A stretch of 64,000 bases of DNA from the NCBI GenBank assembly GCA_904397865.1, contig CAJFOS010000003.1:1-64000 (forward strand). Direction: 5' to 3'. A program made the position numbers and the translations under genes. The stretch comes from Candidatus Allochristensenella caecavium. GTDB taxonomy: Bacteria > Bacillota > Clostridia > Christensenellales > QAND01. Positions 16,751 to 25,030 of the stretch are shown here, in pieces. The stretch's first letter is position 1; each line of letters begins with the position of its first letter. Below the pieces are notes generated by a model. That model had not been told where the DNA came from. It worked only from the letters and a program-made list of their open reading frames with translations, and searched no databases.

Positions 16751-17518
16751 ATGGATTTAGGTTTGCGGGGAAAGAGCGTATTGGTGACGGGCGGTGCCAA
16801 GGGCATTGGCAGCGGGATTAGCGAAGTGTTTGCACAGGAGGGAGCGAACGTTGCCGTCGTGTACCATAGTGATGCGGCGGCCTGTGAAGCGTTTGCGGCC
16901 CGTTTGGCTGAACAATACGGCGTGCACACCTGGGCGATGGCGGCGGACGTCGGTGTGGAAACCGAGGTGGAACGGCTCTTTCAGGCGGCGGTAAGTGAGT
17001 TTGGGTCGCTGGACATCCTGGTGAATAACGCTGGATACTGCCCGACGTGTGCGATAGATGAAATGGATATGCAGACGTGGGAATACACACTGCGGACGAA
17101 TCTGACAGGTTTATTCCTGATGTCAAGGGCGATGGTACGGCATTTGCGGCAGACGAAACGGCCAGGTGCGATTGTTAACATCCTGTCCAAGGCGGCGGTA
17201 TCTGCGGCAACGCCGGGGCGGACGGCGTATAATGCATCCAAAGCCGGTGGGGTAGGATTCACCAAGACGCTGGCCCGGGAAGTGACGCGTTATGGCATCC
17301 GTGTCAACGGTGTGCTGCCGGGGATGGTGATATCCAGCAAACCGATTGAACATTATGGTCGCGGCAAGGAAGAATTTAAAAAACGGCTTGCTTCAATTCC
17401 AATTGGGAAGGCGGGACATCCGTTTGATATCGCCAACATGGTTGCGATGCTGGCCAGTGACAAGAGTGAATTTGCGATTGGAAGCATTGTGGATATGACG
17501 GGCGGCATGCTGTTATAA
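16751..17518 (+). CDS. Short-chain dehydrogenase/reductase (3-oxoacyl-ACP reductase-like)
   Basis: 255 residues, classical SDR. The nucleotide-binding TGGAKGIGSGI, the NNAG motif (LVNNAGYCPT), and the catalytic Ser in NILSKAAVS with YNASK (Tyr/Lys) are all present. Residues NHR/T after beta-2 (VVYHSD) would allow NADPH or NADH; substrate unknown. ATG 16751 was chosen because GGAGGAG lies 10 nt upstream; the ATG at 16742 is only 1 nt from that site. It is last in the thrC-trpS run and is followed by a strong terminator. Confidence 0.9.
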   Translation: MDLGLRGKSVLVTGGAKGIGSGISEVFAQEGANVAVVYHSDAAACEAFAARLAEQYGVHTWAMAADVGVETEVERLFQAAVSEFGSLDILVNNAGYCPTCAIDEMDMQTWEYTLRTNLTGLFLMSRAMVRHLRQTKRPGAIVNILSKAAVSAATPGRTAYNASKAGGVGFTKTLAREVTRYGIRVNGVLPGMVISSKPIEHYGRGKEEFKKRLASIPIGKAGHPFDIANMVAMLASDKSEFAIGSIVDMTGGMLL

Positions 17519-17531
17519 ACGGAGAAATGGA

Positions 17532-17569
17532 GGCGGCGCATGCATGTGAGTGCATGCGCCGCCTTTTAT
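17532..17569 (+). terminator. Terminator after SDR gene
   Basis: GGCGGCGCATGCA / TGCATGCGCCGCC, a 13-bp perfect stem with a 6-nt loop and TTTTAT. Confidence 0.88.
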
Positions 17570-17650
17570 CTCTCGCATCCTATGTACGCCAAATGAGGGC
17601 GGAACAGAGTAAGAAGAACACGAGGCGCAAGAGAAAAAACAAAAAAGGGA

Positions 17651-17679
17651 TTGACAAACGGCGCGATTTTGCATATGAT
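17651..17679 (+). promoter_or_regulatory. Promoter of Trp T-box/transport operon
   Basis: TTGACA (17651-17656), 17-bp spacer, TATGAT (17674-17679), immediately ahead of the T-box leader. Confidence 0.85.
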
Positions 17680-17685
17680 AACAGC

Positions 17686-17955
17686 AATCCAAACGCAAAC
17701 CATGGACGAAGAAGAGTACACCGTTTACGGACCTCACAGGGAGTTGCCGAGAGTGGGACGGCAGCAGGGAACGGCGGATGGAATGGACTTCGGAGGGCGG
17801 CCTTGAATTCAATAGTAGGGGCTGACGGGAACCCAACCCGTTATCAACAGGGGCTGTGTGATTGCATGGCATTGAGTGGGTCGTAAGACCAATTTGAGTG
17901 GCACCGCGGAGTATTTCGTCTCAAACGCATGGAGCGTTTGGGGCGTTTTTTATTG
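17686..17955 (+). ncRNA. T-box riboswitch, tryptophan-specific
   Basis: Stem I has an AGTA loop-E element (17715-17718) and the opposing GAA followed by specifier TGG (17784-17786), flanked by ACTTCGGAG, as in well-studied T-boxes. UGG reads tRNA-Trp. The antiterminator carries the T-box core GAGTGGCACCGCGG (17896-17909); its UGGC pairs with GCCA of a tRNA with discriminator G, which fits tRNA-Trp. The competing terminator is CGTCTCAAACGC / GCGTTTGGGGCG plus T6 (17917-17950). When tRNA-Trp is uncharged, transcription should read through into the importer. Confidence 0.93.
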
Positions 17956-18043
17956 CAGATGATGAAAAACGCAGGAAAGGGTACAACGAGACGAGGGGAA
18001 AGCATTGCTTTTCCAAAGAGGAGAAGAGAAAGGAAACAGAACA

Positions 18044-19030
18044 ATGAAAAAAGTAGCAGCAGTAATGATGAGCGCGATGCTGGCGGTCGGTCTTTTGGCC
18101 GGGTGCGGCGGCGGACAGACGGGCGAAAAGACGTATAAAATCGGGATTGCCCAATTTGCTGAGCACGGGTCGCTGGATAACTGTCGGCAGGGCTTTCTAG
18201 AGGGCCTGAAGGAAGCAGGCATCGAGGAAGGCAAAAACCTGGAAGTGGATTATCAGAATGCGCAGAGCAACGGGTCGACGGCTAATCAGATTGCGCAAAA
18301 CTATGTGGCCAACAATGTGGATTTGATTTGCGCAATCGCGACGCCGATGGCACAGTCCGCCTTCACGGCTGCGGATGGAAAGATTCCGCTGATTTATACG
18401 GCAATTTCTGACCCGGTTGATGCCGGCTTGGCCAACGCGGATAAATCGTCGACTGGCAATGTGACCGGCACGAGCGATAAACTGCCAGTGGATAAACAGC
18501 TGAAGATGATTCGTGCGATGATGCCGGAGGCAAAAAATATCGGGATTTTGTACACGACGAGTGAAGTAAATTCGGAAAGTGCGATTGCAGAATACCAGGC
18601 CCTGGCCGGGCAGTATGGATTTACGATTGTCACGCAGGGCATTAGCAAAACTGCGGATATTCCGTTGGCGGTGGACCAGCTTCTGCCCAAAGTGGATTGC
18701 CTGACCAATTTGACGGATAACACGGTGGTTTCTTCGTTGGACGTCATTTTGGATAAAGCGAACGCGAAAAACATTCCGGTATTTGGCAGCGAAATCGAAC
18801 AGGTGAAAAAAGGTTGTGTGGCTGCGCAGGGCTTGGATTACATTGAGCTGGGCAAGGTGACGGGCCGGATGGCGGCACAGGTGCTCAAGGGGGAGAAAAA
18901 GGCCAGTGAAATCCCGTATGAGCAGATTGCGCAGAGCAGTTTGTATTACAACAGCACGGCGTTGGCACAGCTGAATCTGCGTGTGCCGGCGGAGTTGAGC
19001 GAAGGCGCTACGGACGTGGCGGAACAATAA
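18044..19030 (+). CDS. trpX: ABC transporter substrate-binding lipoprotein (TrpX-type)
   Basis: 328 residues. A type II signal peptide (MKKVAAVMMSAMLAVGLLAGC) gives lipobox LAGC with Cys around residue 21. The mature part follows the ABC_sub_bind fold: YKIGIAQFAEHGSLDNCRQGFLEGLKEAG, then NGSTANQIAQNYVANNVDLICAIATPMAQSAF and TGTSDKLPVDKQLKMI. The start ATG has GAGGAGAAGAGAAAGG upstream. As first gene behind a Trp-specific T-box and ahead of matching permease and ATPase genes, it is the likely tryptophan receptor of a TrpXYZ importer. The symbol is by context and family. Confidence 0.88.
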   Translation: MKKVAAVMMSAMLAVGLLAGCGGGQTGEKTYKIGIAQFAEHGSLDNCRQGFLEGLKEAGIEEGKNLEVDYQNAQSNGSTANQIAQNYVANNVDLICAIATPMAQSAFTAADGKIPLIYTAISDPVDAGLANADKSSTGNVTGTSDKLPVDKQLKMIRAMMPEAKNIGILYTTSEVNSESAIAEYQALAGQYGFTIVTQGISKTADIPLAVDQLLPKVDCLTNLTDNTVVSSLDVILDKANAKNIPVFGSEIEQVKKGCVAAQGLDYIELGKVTGRMAAQVLKGEKKASEIPYEQIAQSSLYYNSTALAQLNLRVPAELSEGATDVAEQ

Positions 19031-19100
19031 AAAAGAGGATGGCTCGCACCGCGCCGGGAGAAATACAGGCGGACAGGGATGTCAAAGGGGGGCAGGCACG

Positions 19101-19979
19101 ATGGAAATTTTCATCGGCATTATCGAACAGGGCATGATTTACGCGGTCATGGCCCTGGGCGTTTATATCACGTATAAAATTCTGGATTTTCCAGACCTGA
19201 CGGTGGATGGCAGTTTTCCGTTAGGGGCTGCGGTAACCGCGATTTTGATTAGCAACGGCGTGCATCCGATTCTCGCGCTGTTGGTCGCGACGGCTGCTGG
19301 CGCATTGGCCGGTATGGTGACGGGGCTGATTCACGTCAAGGCGGGCGTGCGCGATTTGTTGAGCGGGATTATCAGCATGACGGCCCTGTATTCGATTAAC
19401 CTGCATATTGCAGGAAAGGCCAATCTGTCAATCATGACGGAGGATACGATTTTCCGCAATGGATTGATTCAGGGCCTGCCGGAGGCCGTACAGCCTTATA
19501 CGACGATGATAGTCGTGTGCGTGATTGCGCTTTTGGCAAAGCTGGTATTGGACTGGTATTTGCGGACAAAATCGGGATATTTGCTGCGTGCGGTGGGTGA
19601 TAACGCGACGTTGGTGACTTCGCTTGCCAAAGACAGCGGTACGGTAAAAATCGTTGGCTTAGCCATTGCCAATGCATTGGTGGCATTGGGCGGTGCAATT
19701 ATGTGCCAGCAGCAACGGTTCTTTGAAGCATCAATGGGAACAGGTACGATTGTAATTGGCCTGGCGTCGGTGATTATCGGGACGAATTTGTTTCGCCGCA
19801 GCCGGTTGAAAGCGACGACGGCGGTTATCATCGGTTCGCTGTTGTATAAAGCCTGTGTGGCGGGCGCGATTGCCTGTGGGATGCGTGCCATTGACATGCA
19901 GCTGATTACCGCGGCCCTGTTCCTGGTTATCTTGATTTTGGGCAAAGAACGCAAAAAGAAGGTGAAAACCCATGCTTGA
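19101..19979 (+). CDS. trpY: ABC transporter permease (TrpY-type)
   Basis: 292 residues with about eight to nine hydrophobic segments, of the BPD_transp_2 (branched-chain permease) fold. ALGVYITYKILDFPDLTVDGSFPLGAAV is diagnostic of the permease paired with ABC_sub_bind receptors. The TVDGSFPLGAA loop and GLASVIIGTNLF near the coupling region are conserved. It overlaps the ATPase gene by 8 nt. It forms the inner-membrane channel of the predicted Trp importer. Confidence 0.9.
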   Translation: MEIFIGIIEQGMIYAVMALGVYITYKILDFPDLTVDGSFPLGAAVTAILISNGVHPILALLVATAAGALAGMVTGLIHVKAGVRDLLSGIISMTALYSINLHIAGKANLSIMTEDTIFRNGLIQGLPEAVQPYTTMIVVCVIALLAKLVLDWYLRTKSGYLLRAVGDNATLVTSLAKDSGTVKIVGLAIANALVALGGAIMCQQQRFFEASMGTGTIVIGLASVIIGTNLFRRSRLKATTAVIIGSLLYKACVAGAIACGMRAIDMQLITAALFLVILILGKERKKKVKTHA

Positions 19980-20745
19980 ACTGCGTCATGTACAGAAGAT
20001 ATACAACCCTGGCACGGTTAATGAAATGTGTTTGTTTACGGATTTTAACCTGAAAATTGAAAAAGGTGAATTCGTATCGATTGTGGGCAGCAACGGCTCA
20101 GGAAAAACATCCATGCTGAACATTTTGTGCGGAAGTATTCCGATTGAAAGCGGCCAAATATGCATCGGCGGGGAAGATGTAGCGAAACAAAAGGAGTTTC
20201 AGCGGCACCGCCGGATTGGGCGCGTATACCAAAATCCGGCGATGGGAACGTGCCCTTCGATGACGATTTTGGAAAATATGGCCTTAGCGGACAACAAGGG
20301 AAAGAGGTATGGACTGGGTCGCGGGACCAATAAGCAGCGCATCGCCTTTTATCGCGAACAGCTCAGTCAGTTGCATTTGGGGCTGGAGGACAAACTGGAT
20401 GTGCGCGTAGGTTCCCTTTCCGGCGGGCAGCGGCAGGCGATGGCCCTGTTGATGTCGACGATGACACCGATAGAAATCCTGATTCTGGATGAGCATACGG
20501 CGGCTTTAGACCCCAAGACTGCGGAGACGATAATGGAATTGACGGACCGAATCGTCAGCGAAAAACAGTTGACAACATTGATGGTCACGCATAACCTGCG
20601 GTATGCGCTGGAGTATGGAAACCGTCTGCTGATGATGCACGAAGGTGGCGTCATCCTGGATAAGAAAGGGGAAGAAAAGCAGGCGGTGCGTATGGAAGAA
20701 CTGTTGAAAATATTCAACGAGATAAGTATTGAATGCGGAAATTAA
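19972..20745 (+). CDS. trpZ: ABC transporter ATP-binding protein (TrpZ-type)
   Basis: 257 residues with a full nucleotide-binding domain: Walker A GSNGSGKTS, Q-loop around RRIGRVYQNPAMGTCPSM, signature LSGGQRQAMALLMS, Walker B ILILDEHTAALD, and switch His in LMVTHNLRYAL. It is paired with the preceding permease and receptor, and it ends 12 nt before a terminator. It energises the predicted tryptophan importer. Confidence 0.92.
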   Translation: MLELRHVQKIYNPGTVNEMCLFTDFNLKIEKGEFVSIVGSNGSGKTSMLNILCGSIPIESGQICIGGEDVAKQKEFQRHRRIGRVYQNPAMGTCPSMTILENMALADNKGKRYGLGRGTNKQRIAFYREQLSQLHLGLEDKLDVRVGSLSGGQRQAMALLMSTMTPIEILILDEHTAALDPKTAETIMELTDRIVSEKQLTTLMVTHNLRYALEYGNRLLMMHEGGVILDKKGEEKQAVRMEELLKIFNEISIECGN

Positions 20746-20756
20746 ACGAGGAAAAA

Positions 20757-20778
20757 GGGGCGGTTACGCCCTTTTTTT
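20757..20778 (+). terminator. Terminator of trpXYZ-type operon
   Basis: GGGCG-GTTA-CGCCC followed by TTTTTTT. Confidence 0.85.
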
Positions 20779-20805
20779 GCTTTGTTTAATTTTTGCAAAA
20801 AGGGG

Positions 20806-20834
20806 TTGACAGATGAAAACCGAAGTGCTATGGT
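20806..20834 (+). promoter_or_regulatory. Promoter of cstA T-box transcript
   Basis: TTGACA (20806-20811), 17-bp spacer, TATGGT (20829-20834), ahead of the second T-box leader. Confidence 0.8.
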
Positions 20835-20839
20835 GAGGA

Positions 20840-21126
20840 ACAGAAAAAAGACAGAATAAATGCGATGAACAGGACACGGGAAGGGTGCGGACGTTCTTCA
20901 GAGAGTTGTTGGGTGGTGCAAAACAGTAGAAAGCGACTCTTCTCATCCCCTGCAAGCAGTTTGGCTAAAAGAAAAGCGCGAGTAGGCCAAACCGGGTTCG
21001 TTCTCCGTTACAGGAACGCACGTGTGATGGCATGTGCATGAGCGGCCGTTTGTTGGAGCGGCAAAAAGAGTGGTACCACGGAGCATAACCCTTCGTCTCT
21101 TCTAAAAGAGACGAAGGGTTTTTTAT
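20840..21126 (+). ncRNA. T-box riboswitch ahead of CstA-family transporter, Ile or Leu specifier
   Basis: Apical stem I has AGAGAG (20900-20905) and the GGTGCAA distal loop. Below it GGGAAGGGT (20878-20886) pairs fully, with G-U pairs, to ACTCTTCTC (20936-20944). CAGG (20870-20873) pairs with CCTG (20949-20952), leaving ACAC opposite ATCC as the specifier loop. AUC (Ile, 20945-20947) is the best specifier; CUC (Leu, 20942-20944), followed by A, is an alternative. The T-box core AGAGTGGTACCACGG (21067-21081) has UGGU, matching a tRNA with discriminator A (Ile and Leu fit; Ser does not). The terminator AACCCTTCGTCTCTT / AGAGACGAAGGGTT plus T-run (21087-21126) directly precedes cstA. Confidence 0.9.
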
Positions 21127-21154
21127 TTTATAACAAAGGTAAGGGGGAAGTACA

Positions 21155-22852
21155 ATGAGTGGATTGGCGTTGGTCGGAATCGCGATTGTCGTGTTAGGCG
21201 GCGCATATCTGTTGTACGGAAGGTATCTAGTCAGGATGTGGGGCATCGACCCCAAGGCGCAAACGCCGGCAGTGCGGCATGAGGATGGACAGGATTATGT
21301 ACCAACGCCCAAAGCAGTGGTATTCGCCCACCAGTTTTCGTCCATCGCAGGGGCAGGTCCGGTAACGGGGCCGATTATCGCTGCGATGTTCGGCTGGCTG
21401 CCCGCTTTGCTGTGGATTCTGGTAGGCGGCGTGTTTTTTGGCGCGGTGCAGGATTTTGGGGCCCTGTATGCCTCCGTAAAGAACGAAGGGAAATCGATTG
21501 GCCTGATTATTCGCCAATATATTGGGCGTACAGGTGAAAAACTGTTTTTGTTGTTTGCCTGGCTGTTTTCCATTCTGGTGATTGCCGCATTTGCAGACAT
21601 GGTGGCGGGTGTATTCAATGGATATACGGCGCAGGGAACCACATCGCTGCCCAACGGCGCTACGGCTACGATTTCGCTGTTGTTCATTGGGGTAGCGATT
21701 GCGTTTGGCCTGTTTATCAAACGCAGAAAGCCTTCCCAGGGATGGCAAGCTGTGCTGGGTGTACTTTTATTGGTGGCGATGTTTGCCGTTGGCATGGCTT
21801 GCCCGCTGTATGCGGGGAAGATGACCTGGCTGTATGTCGTATTCCTGTATCTATATATGGCCTCCTGTATGCCGATGGATATCTTGATGCAGCCGCGCGA
21901 TTACTTGAGTTCGTTCATGCTGATTGGGATGATTGTCGGTGCGGTCATCGGGGTGGTGGCTGCTTCGCCAACAGTACATTTGCCGGCATTTGCGGGGTGG
22001 GAAGTCAATCAGAAAATGTTGTTCCCAACGCTGTTTGTCACAATTGCATGCGGCGCCATCTCTGGATTTCATAGCTTGGTTTCCTCCGGCACATCCAGCA
22101 AACAGGTGCGCAATGAGAAGGATATGCTATGCATCGGTTACGGCTCGATGATGCTGGAATGCCTACTTGCGGTTATCGCGCTGGTGGTGGTCGGTTCCAT
22201 GGCCAAGGATGGGGTACTTCCGACGACAACGCCATTTGAAACCTTTTCCTCCGGCGTTGCAGGTTTTCTAGCCTTGCTGGGAATCCCACAAAGCGTGGGT
22301 ATGGTATTCATGACGATGTGTGTTTCGGCGCTGGCATTGACTTCGCTGGATTCCGTGGCAAGAATTGGCCGCATGTCCTTCCAGGAACTGTTCACGAGGG
22401 AGGAGCAGAAGGAAAGTGCGCCGGCAACGGGCGGCCTGCGCCGCTGGCTGACCAATAAGCACGTGGCTACGATTGTCACGCTGTTGGCTGGGTTTGGTTT
22501 ATCCCTGGGCGGTTATAACAATATCTGGCCGCTATTTGGTTCGGCCAACCAGTTATTGGCGGCCTTGGTATTGATTGCACTTTCCGTTTTTTTAAAGACG
22601 ACCGGGCGGAAGGGCTTCATGCTTTGGGGGCCCATGTGCCTGATGCTGATAGTGACGTTTACGGCGTTGATTCAGGCGGTTATCGGTATTTGCAATAAAT
22701 TATTTATAACAGGGGGGTTCGTTTTTACAACGGATGGGCTGCAGCTGCTTATTGCTGTGTTGCTGATGGCGCTGGCATGCATGGTGGCATTCTCGTGCTT
22801 TCGTAAGCTTTTGCAAAAACAGCCGCAGACAGATGAAAAAGAAAATGCATGA
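21155..22852 (+). CDS. cstA: CstA-family transporter under T-box control
   Basis: 565 residues, about 15-16 transmembrane segments, CstA family. LLYGRYLVRMWGIDPKAQTPA, VFAHQFSSIAGAGPVTGPIIAAMFGWLPALLWI and FHSLVSSGTSSKQVRNEKDM are hallmark segments. YNNIWPLFGSANQLLAALVL lies near the C-terminus. Known family members import peptides or pyruvate. The length is shorter than the roughly 700-residue E. coli CstA and like short Gram-positive forms. Its leader is a complete T-box that looks Ile- or Leu-specific, so this copy probably supplies branched-chain amino acids or peptides when they are short (inference). Confidence 0.92.
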   Translation: MSGLALVGIAIVVLGGAYLLYGRYLVRMWGIDPKAQTPAVRHEDGQDYVPTPKAVVFAHQFSSIAGAGPVTGPIIAAMFGWLPALLWILVGGVFFGAVQDFGALYASVKNEGKSIGLIIRQYIGRTGEKLFLLFAWLFSILVIAAFADMVAGVFNGYTAQGTTSLPNGATATISLLFIGVAIAFGLFIKRRKPSQGWQAVLGVLLLVAMFAVGMACPLYAGKMTWLYVVFLYLYMASCMPMDILMQPRDYLSSFMLIGMIVGAVIGVVAASPTVHLPAFAGWEVNQKMLFPTLFVTIACGAISGFHSLVSSGTSSKQVRNEKDMLCIGYGSMMLECLLAVIALVVVGSMAKDGVLPTTTPFETFSSGVAGFLALLGIPQSVGMVFMTMCVSALALTSLDSVARIGRMSFQELFTREEQKESAPATGGLRRWLTNKHVATIVTLLAGFGLSLGGYNNIWPLFGSANQLLAALVLIALSVFLKTTGRKGFMLWGPMCLMLIVTFTALIQAVIGICNKLFITGGFVFTTDGLQLLIAVLLMALACMVAFSCFRKLLQKQPQTDEKENA

Positions 22853-22867
22853 AACCTTTTATCGGCA

Positions 22868-22903
22868 ACCAAAAAAGAAACCCTTTTGGGTTTCTTTTTT
22901 GGT
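22868..22903. terminator. Bidirectional terminator between cstA and cotJ operon
   Basis: CCAAAAAAGAAACCC / GGGTTTCTTTTTTGG, a 15-bp stem with a TTTT loop, symmetric, serving both convergent transcripts. Confidence 0.92.
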
Positions 22904-22923
22904 TGGGCAGAATGATGGTTTGC

Positions 22924-23493
22924 TTAGCAGCGGCAGCGCACCTGCAAGCCGTTGACGATATCCAGCGCTTCGCCAAAGCGTTGGAAATGGACGATTTCCC
23001 GTTCGCGCAGAAAACGGAGCGGGTCCAATACATCCGGGTCGTCGGTCATGCGCATCAAATGCTCATAGGTCAGCCGTGCCTTTTGTTCAGCCGCCATGTC
23101 TTCTGTCAAATCGGCGACTGCATCGCCCTTGGTCTGGATATATGCGGCGGTGAAAGGAACGCCGTTGGCCCCTGCCGGATATACGCCTTTGCCATGGTCG
23201 ACATAAAACGGCGCCAGCGAAGAGTTGCGGATTTGTTCATAGCTGGCGTTACGGACAAGTTGATGAATCATGGAGCCAATCATTTCCCAATGCCCCAATT
23301 CTTCCGTACCGATATCATTTACGATGGCACGCGTGGAATCTGTGGGCATGGAGAACCGTTGCATCAGGTAACGCATACCTGCGGCCAGCTCGCTATCCGC
23401 GCCGCCGTATTGTGCATAGAGCAGCTGCGCCATGCGCAAATCAGTGCGCTGAATGTTGACGGGATATTGCAACCGTTTTTCGTAAATCCACAT
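22924..23493 (-). CDS. cotJC: CotJC-type manganese catalase
   Basis: 189 residues, the usual CotJC length. A ferritin-like four-helix fold with Mn ligands is seen: E in DLRMAQLLYAQYGGADSELAAGMRYL, EELGHWEMIGSMIHQ, EQKARLTYEHLMRM and EREIVHFQRFGEAL. It lies in the inner spore coat of Bacillus and presumably removes hydrogen peroxide. It is last of cotJABC, with the order A-B-C preserved and a 3-nt gap to cotJB. It implies that the host sporulates or descends from a spore former. Confidence 0.95.
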   Translation of the reverse strand: MWIYEKRLQYPVNIQRTDLRMAQLLYAQYGGADSELAAGMRYLMQRFSMPTDSTRAIVNDIGTEELGHWEMIGSMIHQLVRNASYEQIRNSSLAPFYVDHGKGVYPAGANGVPFTAAYIQTKGDAVADLTEDMAAEQKARLTYEHLMRMTDDPDVLDPLRFLREREIVHFQRFGEALDIVNGLQVRCRC

Positions 23494-23496
23494 CGC

Positions 23497-23766
23497 TTAG
23501 CATCCTCCTTCCCAGGGCCACGGGTCATCGACCCAAGTGAACTGGCTGCCGATGATGCTGTTGCCAAAGTTTTGTAACGGCCCATAGTTTTCTTCATATT
23601 CCCGCTTTAAGGCCATCAGCTGTTGTGAATAGCAGGAATAGTCCATTGCTGCACGCTCGTCATCCGGATGGGTATCCAGATACAGATTCAAATCCACGCA
23701 GACAAATTCGATTTGCCGGATTTGCTGCATAAGGCTTTCGCGTGCAGGAATCTGATTTCGTTGCAT
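23497..23766 (-). CDS. cotJB: Spore coat protein CotJB
   Basis: 89 residues, near-standard. MQQIRQIEFVCVDLNLYLDTHPDDERAAMDY and the C-terminal YGPLQNFGNSIIGSQFTWVDDPWPWEGGC are diagnostic of CotJB. It assembles into the spore coat with CotJC. It is flanked by cotJA and cotJC on the minus strand; the start has GGAGG at about 7 nt. Confidence 0.95.
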   Translation of the reverse strand: MQRNQIPARESLMQQIRQIEFVCVDLNLYLDTHPDDERAAMDYSCYSQQLMALKREYEENYGPLQNFGNSIIGSQFTWVDDPWPWEGGC

Positions 23767-23782
23767 CTGAAAAGCCTCCTTT

Positions 23783-24079
23783 TTAACAATCGGTCATGGG
23801 TTGGTCAAGGTCGCCGAAATAAGTGCCCTGGTGGAACGCTTCGGCCGGGTCATACAGGTTTTGATAAGACTGCATGCGTACGAACGATGCTGCATATGGC
23901 AAATCCGTCCAGGGGCGCATATACGAATCAACATCCATGTGATTCATCGAACGTTGGCTGCATTGGCTGCACGACGTCCCGCTCTCCTGGCGCAGCTGAC
24001 GCTGGCACCGGCTGCACGAAGACGCGTTGCGGCAGCGCGCGCAGTTGCATGAACGCCGGTTGCAATTCTGGGTTCTCAT
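23783..24079 (-). CDS. cotJA: Spore coat protein CotJA-like, Cys-rich N-terminus
   Basis: 98 residues. The C-terminal half matches CotJA (LPYAASFVRMQSYQNLYDPAEAFHQGTYFGDLDQPM). The N-terminal half is a Cys/Arg-rich extension (CNRRSCNCARCRNASSCSRC and further CSQC) of about ten Cys, absent in Bacillus CotJA. Such Cys clusters could cross-link in the coat or bind metal. ATG 24079 has GGAGG at 8 nt; a further upstream ATG lacks a site. First gene of cotJABC. Confidence 0.88.
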   Translation of the reverse strand: MRTQNCNRRSCNCARCRNASSCSRCQRQLRQESGTSCSQCSQRSMNHMDVDSYMRPWTDLPYAASFVRMQSYQNLYDPAEAFHQGTYFGDLDQPMTDC

Positions 24080-24202
24080 GCGTAAAACCTCCTTCATTGG
24101 TAATCCCGCTTGTATCCTATGCGAAGGCCATGCAGGCGGTGCGCGGAAAACACTGGCGTTCGCTGCACACACATGGTACAATACCAAAATAGGAGGTGCG
24201 TC

Positions 24203-25030
24203 ATGTTTGGGTATGTAGCGCCGGTGGAAAGCGAACTGACGCCAGCCGACGCACAAAAGTTTCGCGCCTATTATTGTGGGACCTGTCACGCCATGGGGCG
24301 GATTGCCCGCTTTACATTGACGTACGACTGCGCGTTTTTAGCCTTGACACAGGGAGCGGTGACGGGCGGTGCCGTCTGTTGCCGTAAACGTTGCCCAGCC
24401 AAGCCTTATAAAAAGGTGGACATGGTGTGCGATACGTATACAGAATATGCAGCGGACATCAATACCTTATTGGCGTACTATAATCTTTGCGATGATATTC
24501 GGGATGAAGGCAGCTGGAAAAAACGAATAGCACGCTGGCTGCTCAAAGGGGCATATCGGCGTGTGAAAAAGCGCAGAGCTTTTGCCGCTGAACAGATAGA
24601 AGTGTCCTTGCAGCAGTTGCAGGAGCTGGAAGAAAGCAAAAGCGCAGATGTTGACGCGGCCGCCGGCTCGTTTGCCAACCTTTTGCAGACTGTTGCCGCG
24701 CCGGGCGGTGACCGGGAAGGGCCGCTTGGAAGATTGTTTTATAACATCGGCCGTTGGATTTATCTGGTGGACGCGCTGCAGGATTGGGAAGAGGATGCAA
24801 AAAACGGTACATATAATGTGTTGATTTACCGGTATGCCGACCTTGAGCAAGCACGCGAAGAAATGGCGTTTTCGCTCTGGCATACATTGAGCGAAGCGGA
24901 GCAAGCGGCCGAACAACTTGCGCCGAATGAGGCGCTGTGGCCGGTTATCGAGCACGTGATTCATCTTTCTTTGCCGGCGCGAACCATGCTGGCATTACAA
25001 AAAGGAGGTAGGGACGCTGAATCCCTATGA
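24203..25030 (+). CDS. DUF5685-family protein
   Basis: 275 residues. [48 protein letters not shown] is the DUF5685 signature, with a CxxC pair (YYCGTCH) and a second Cys cluster (CCRKRCP), so a metal site is possible. [23 protein letters not shown] and [21 protein letters not shown] resemble the acidic helices of all-alpha enzymes, but no catalytic role is known. The start ATG has AGGAGGTG at 4 nt. The gene overlaps the J-domain gene by 14 nt and is translationally linked to it. Confidence 0.85.
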   Translation: MFGYVAPVESELTPADAQKFRAYYCGTCHAMGRIARFTLTYDCAFLALTQGAVTGGAVCCRKRCPAKPYKKVDMVCDTYTEYAADINTLLAYYNLCDDIRDEGSWKKRIARWLLKGAYRRVKKRRAFAAEQIEVSLQQLQELEESKSADVDAAAGSFANLLQTVAAPGGDREGPLGRLFYNIGRWIYLVDALQDWEEDAKNGTYNVLIYRYADLEQAREEMAFSLWHTLSEAEQAAEQLAPNEALWPVIEHVIHLSLPARTMLALQKGGRDAESL

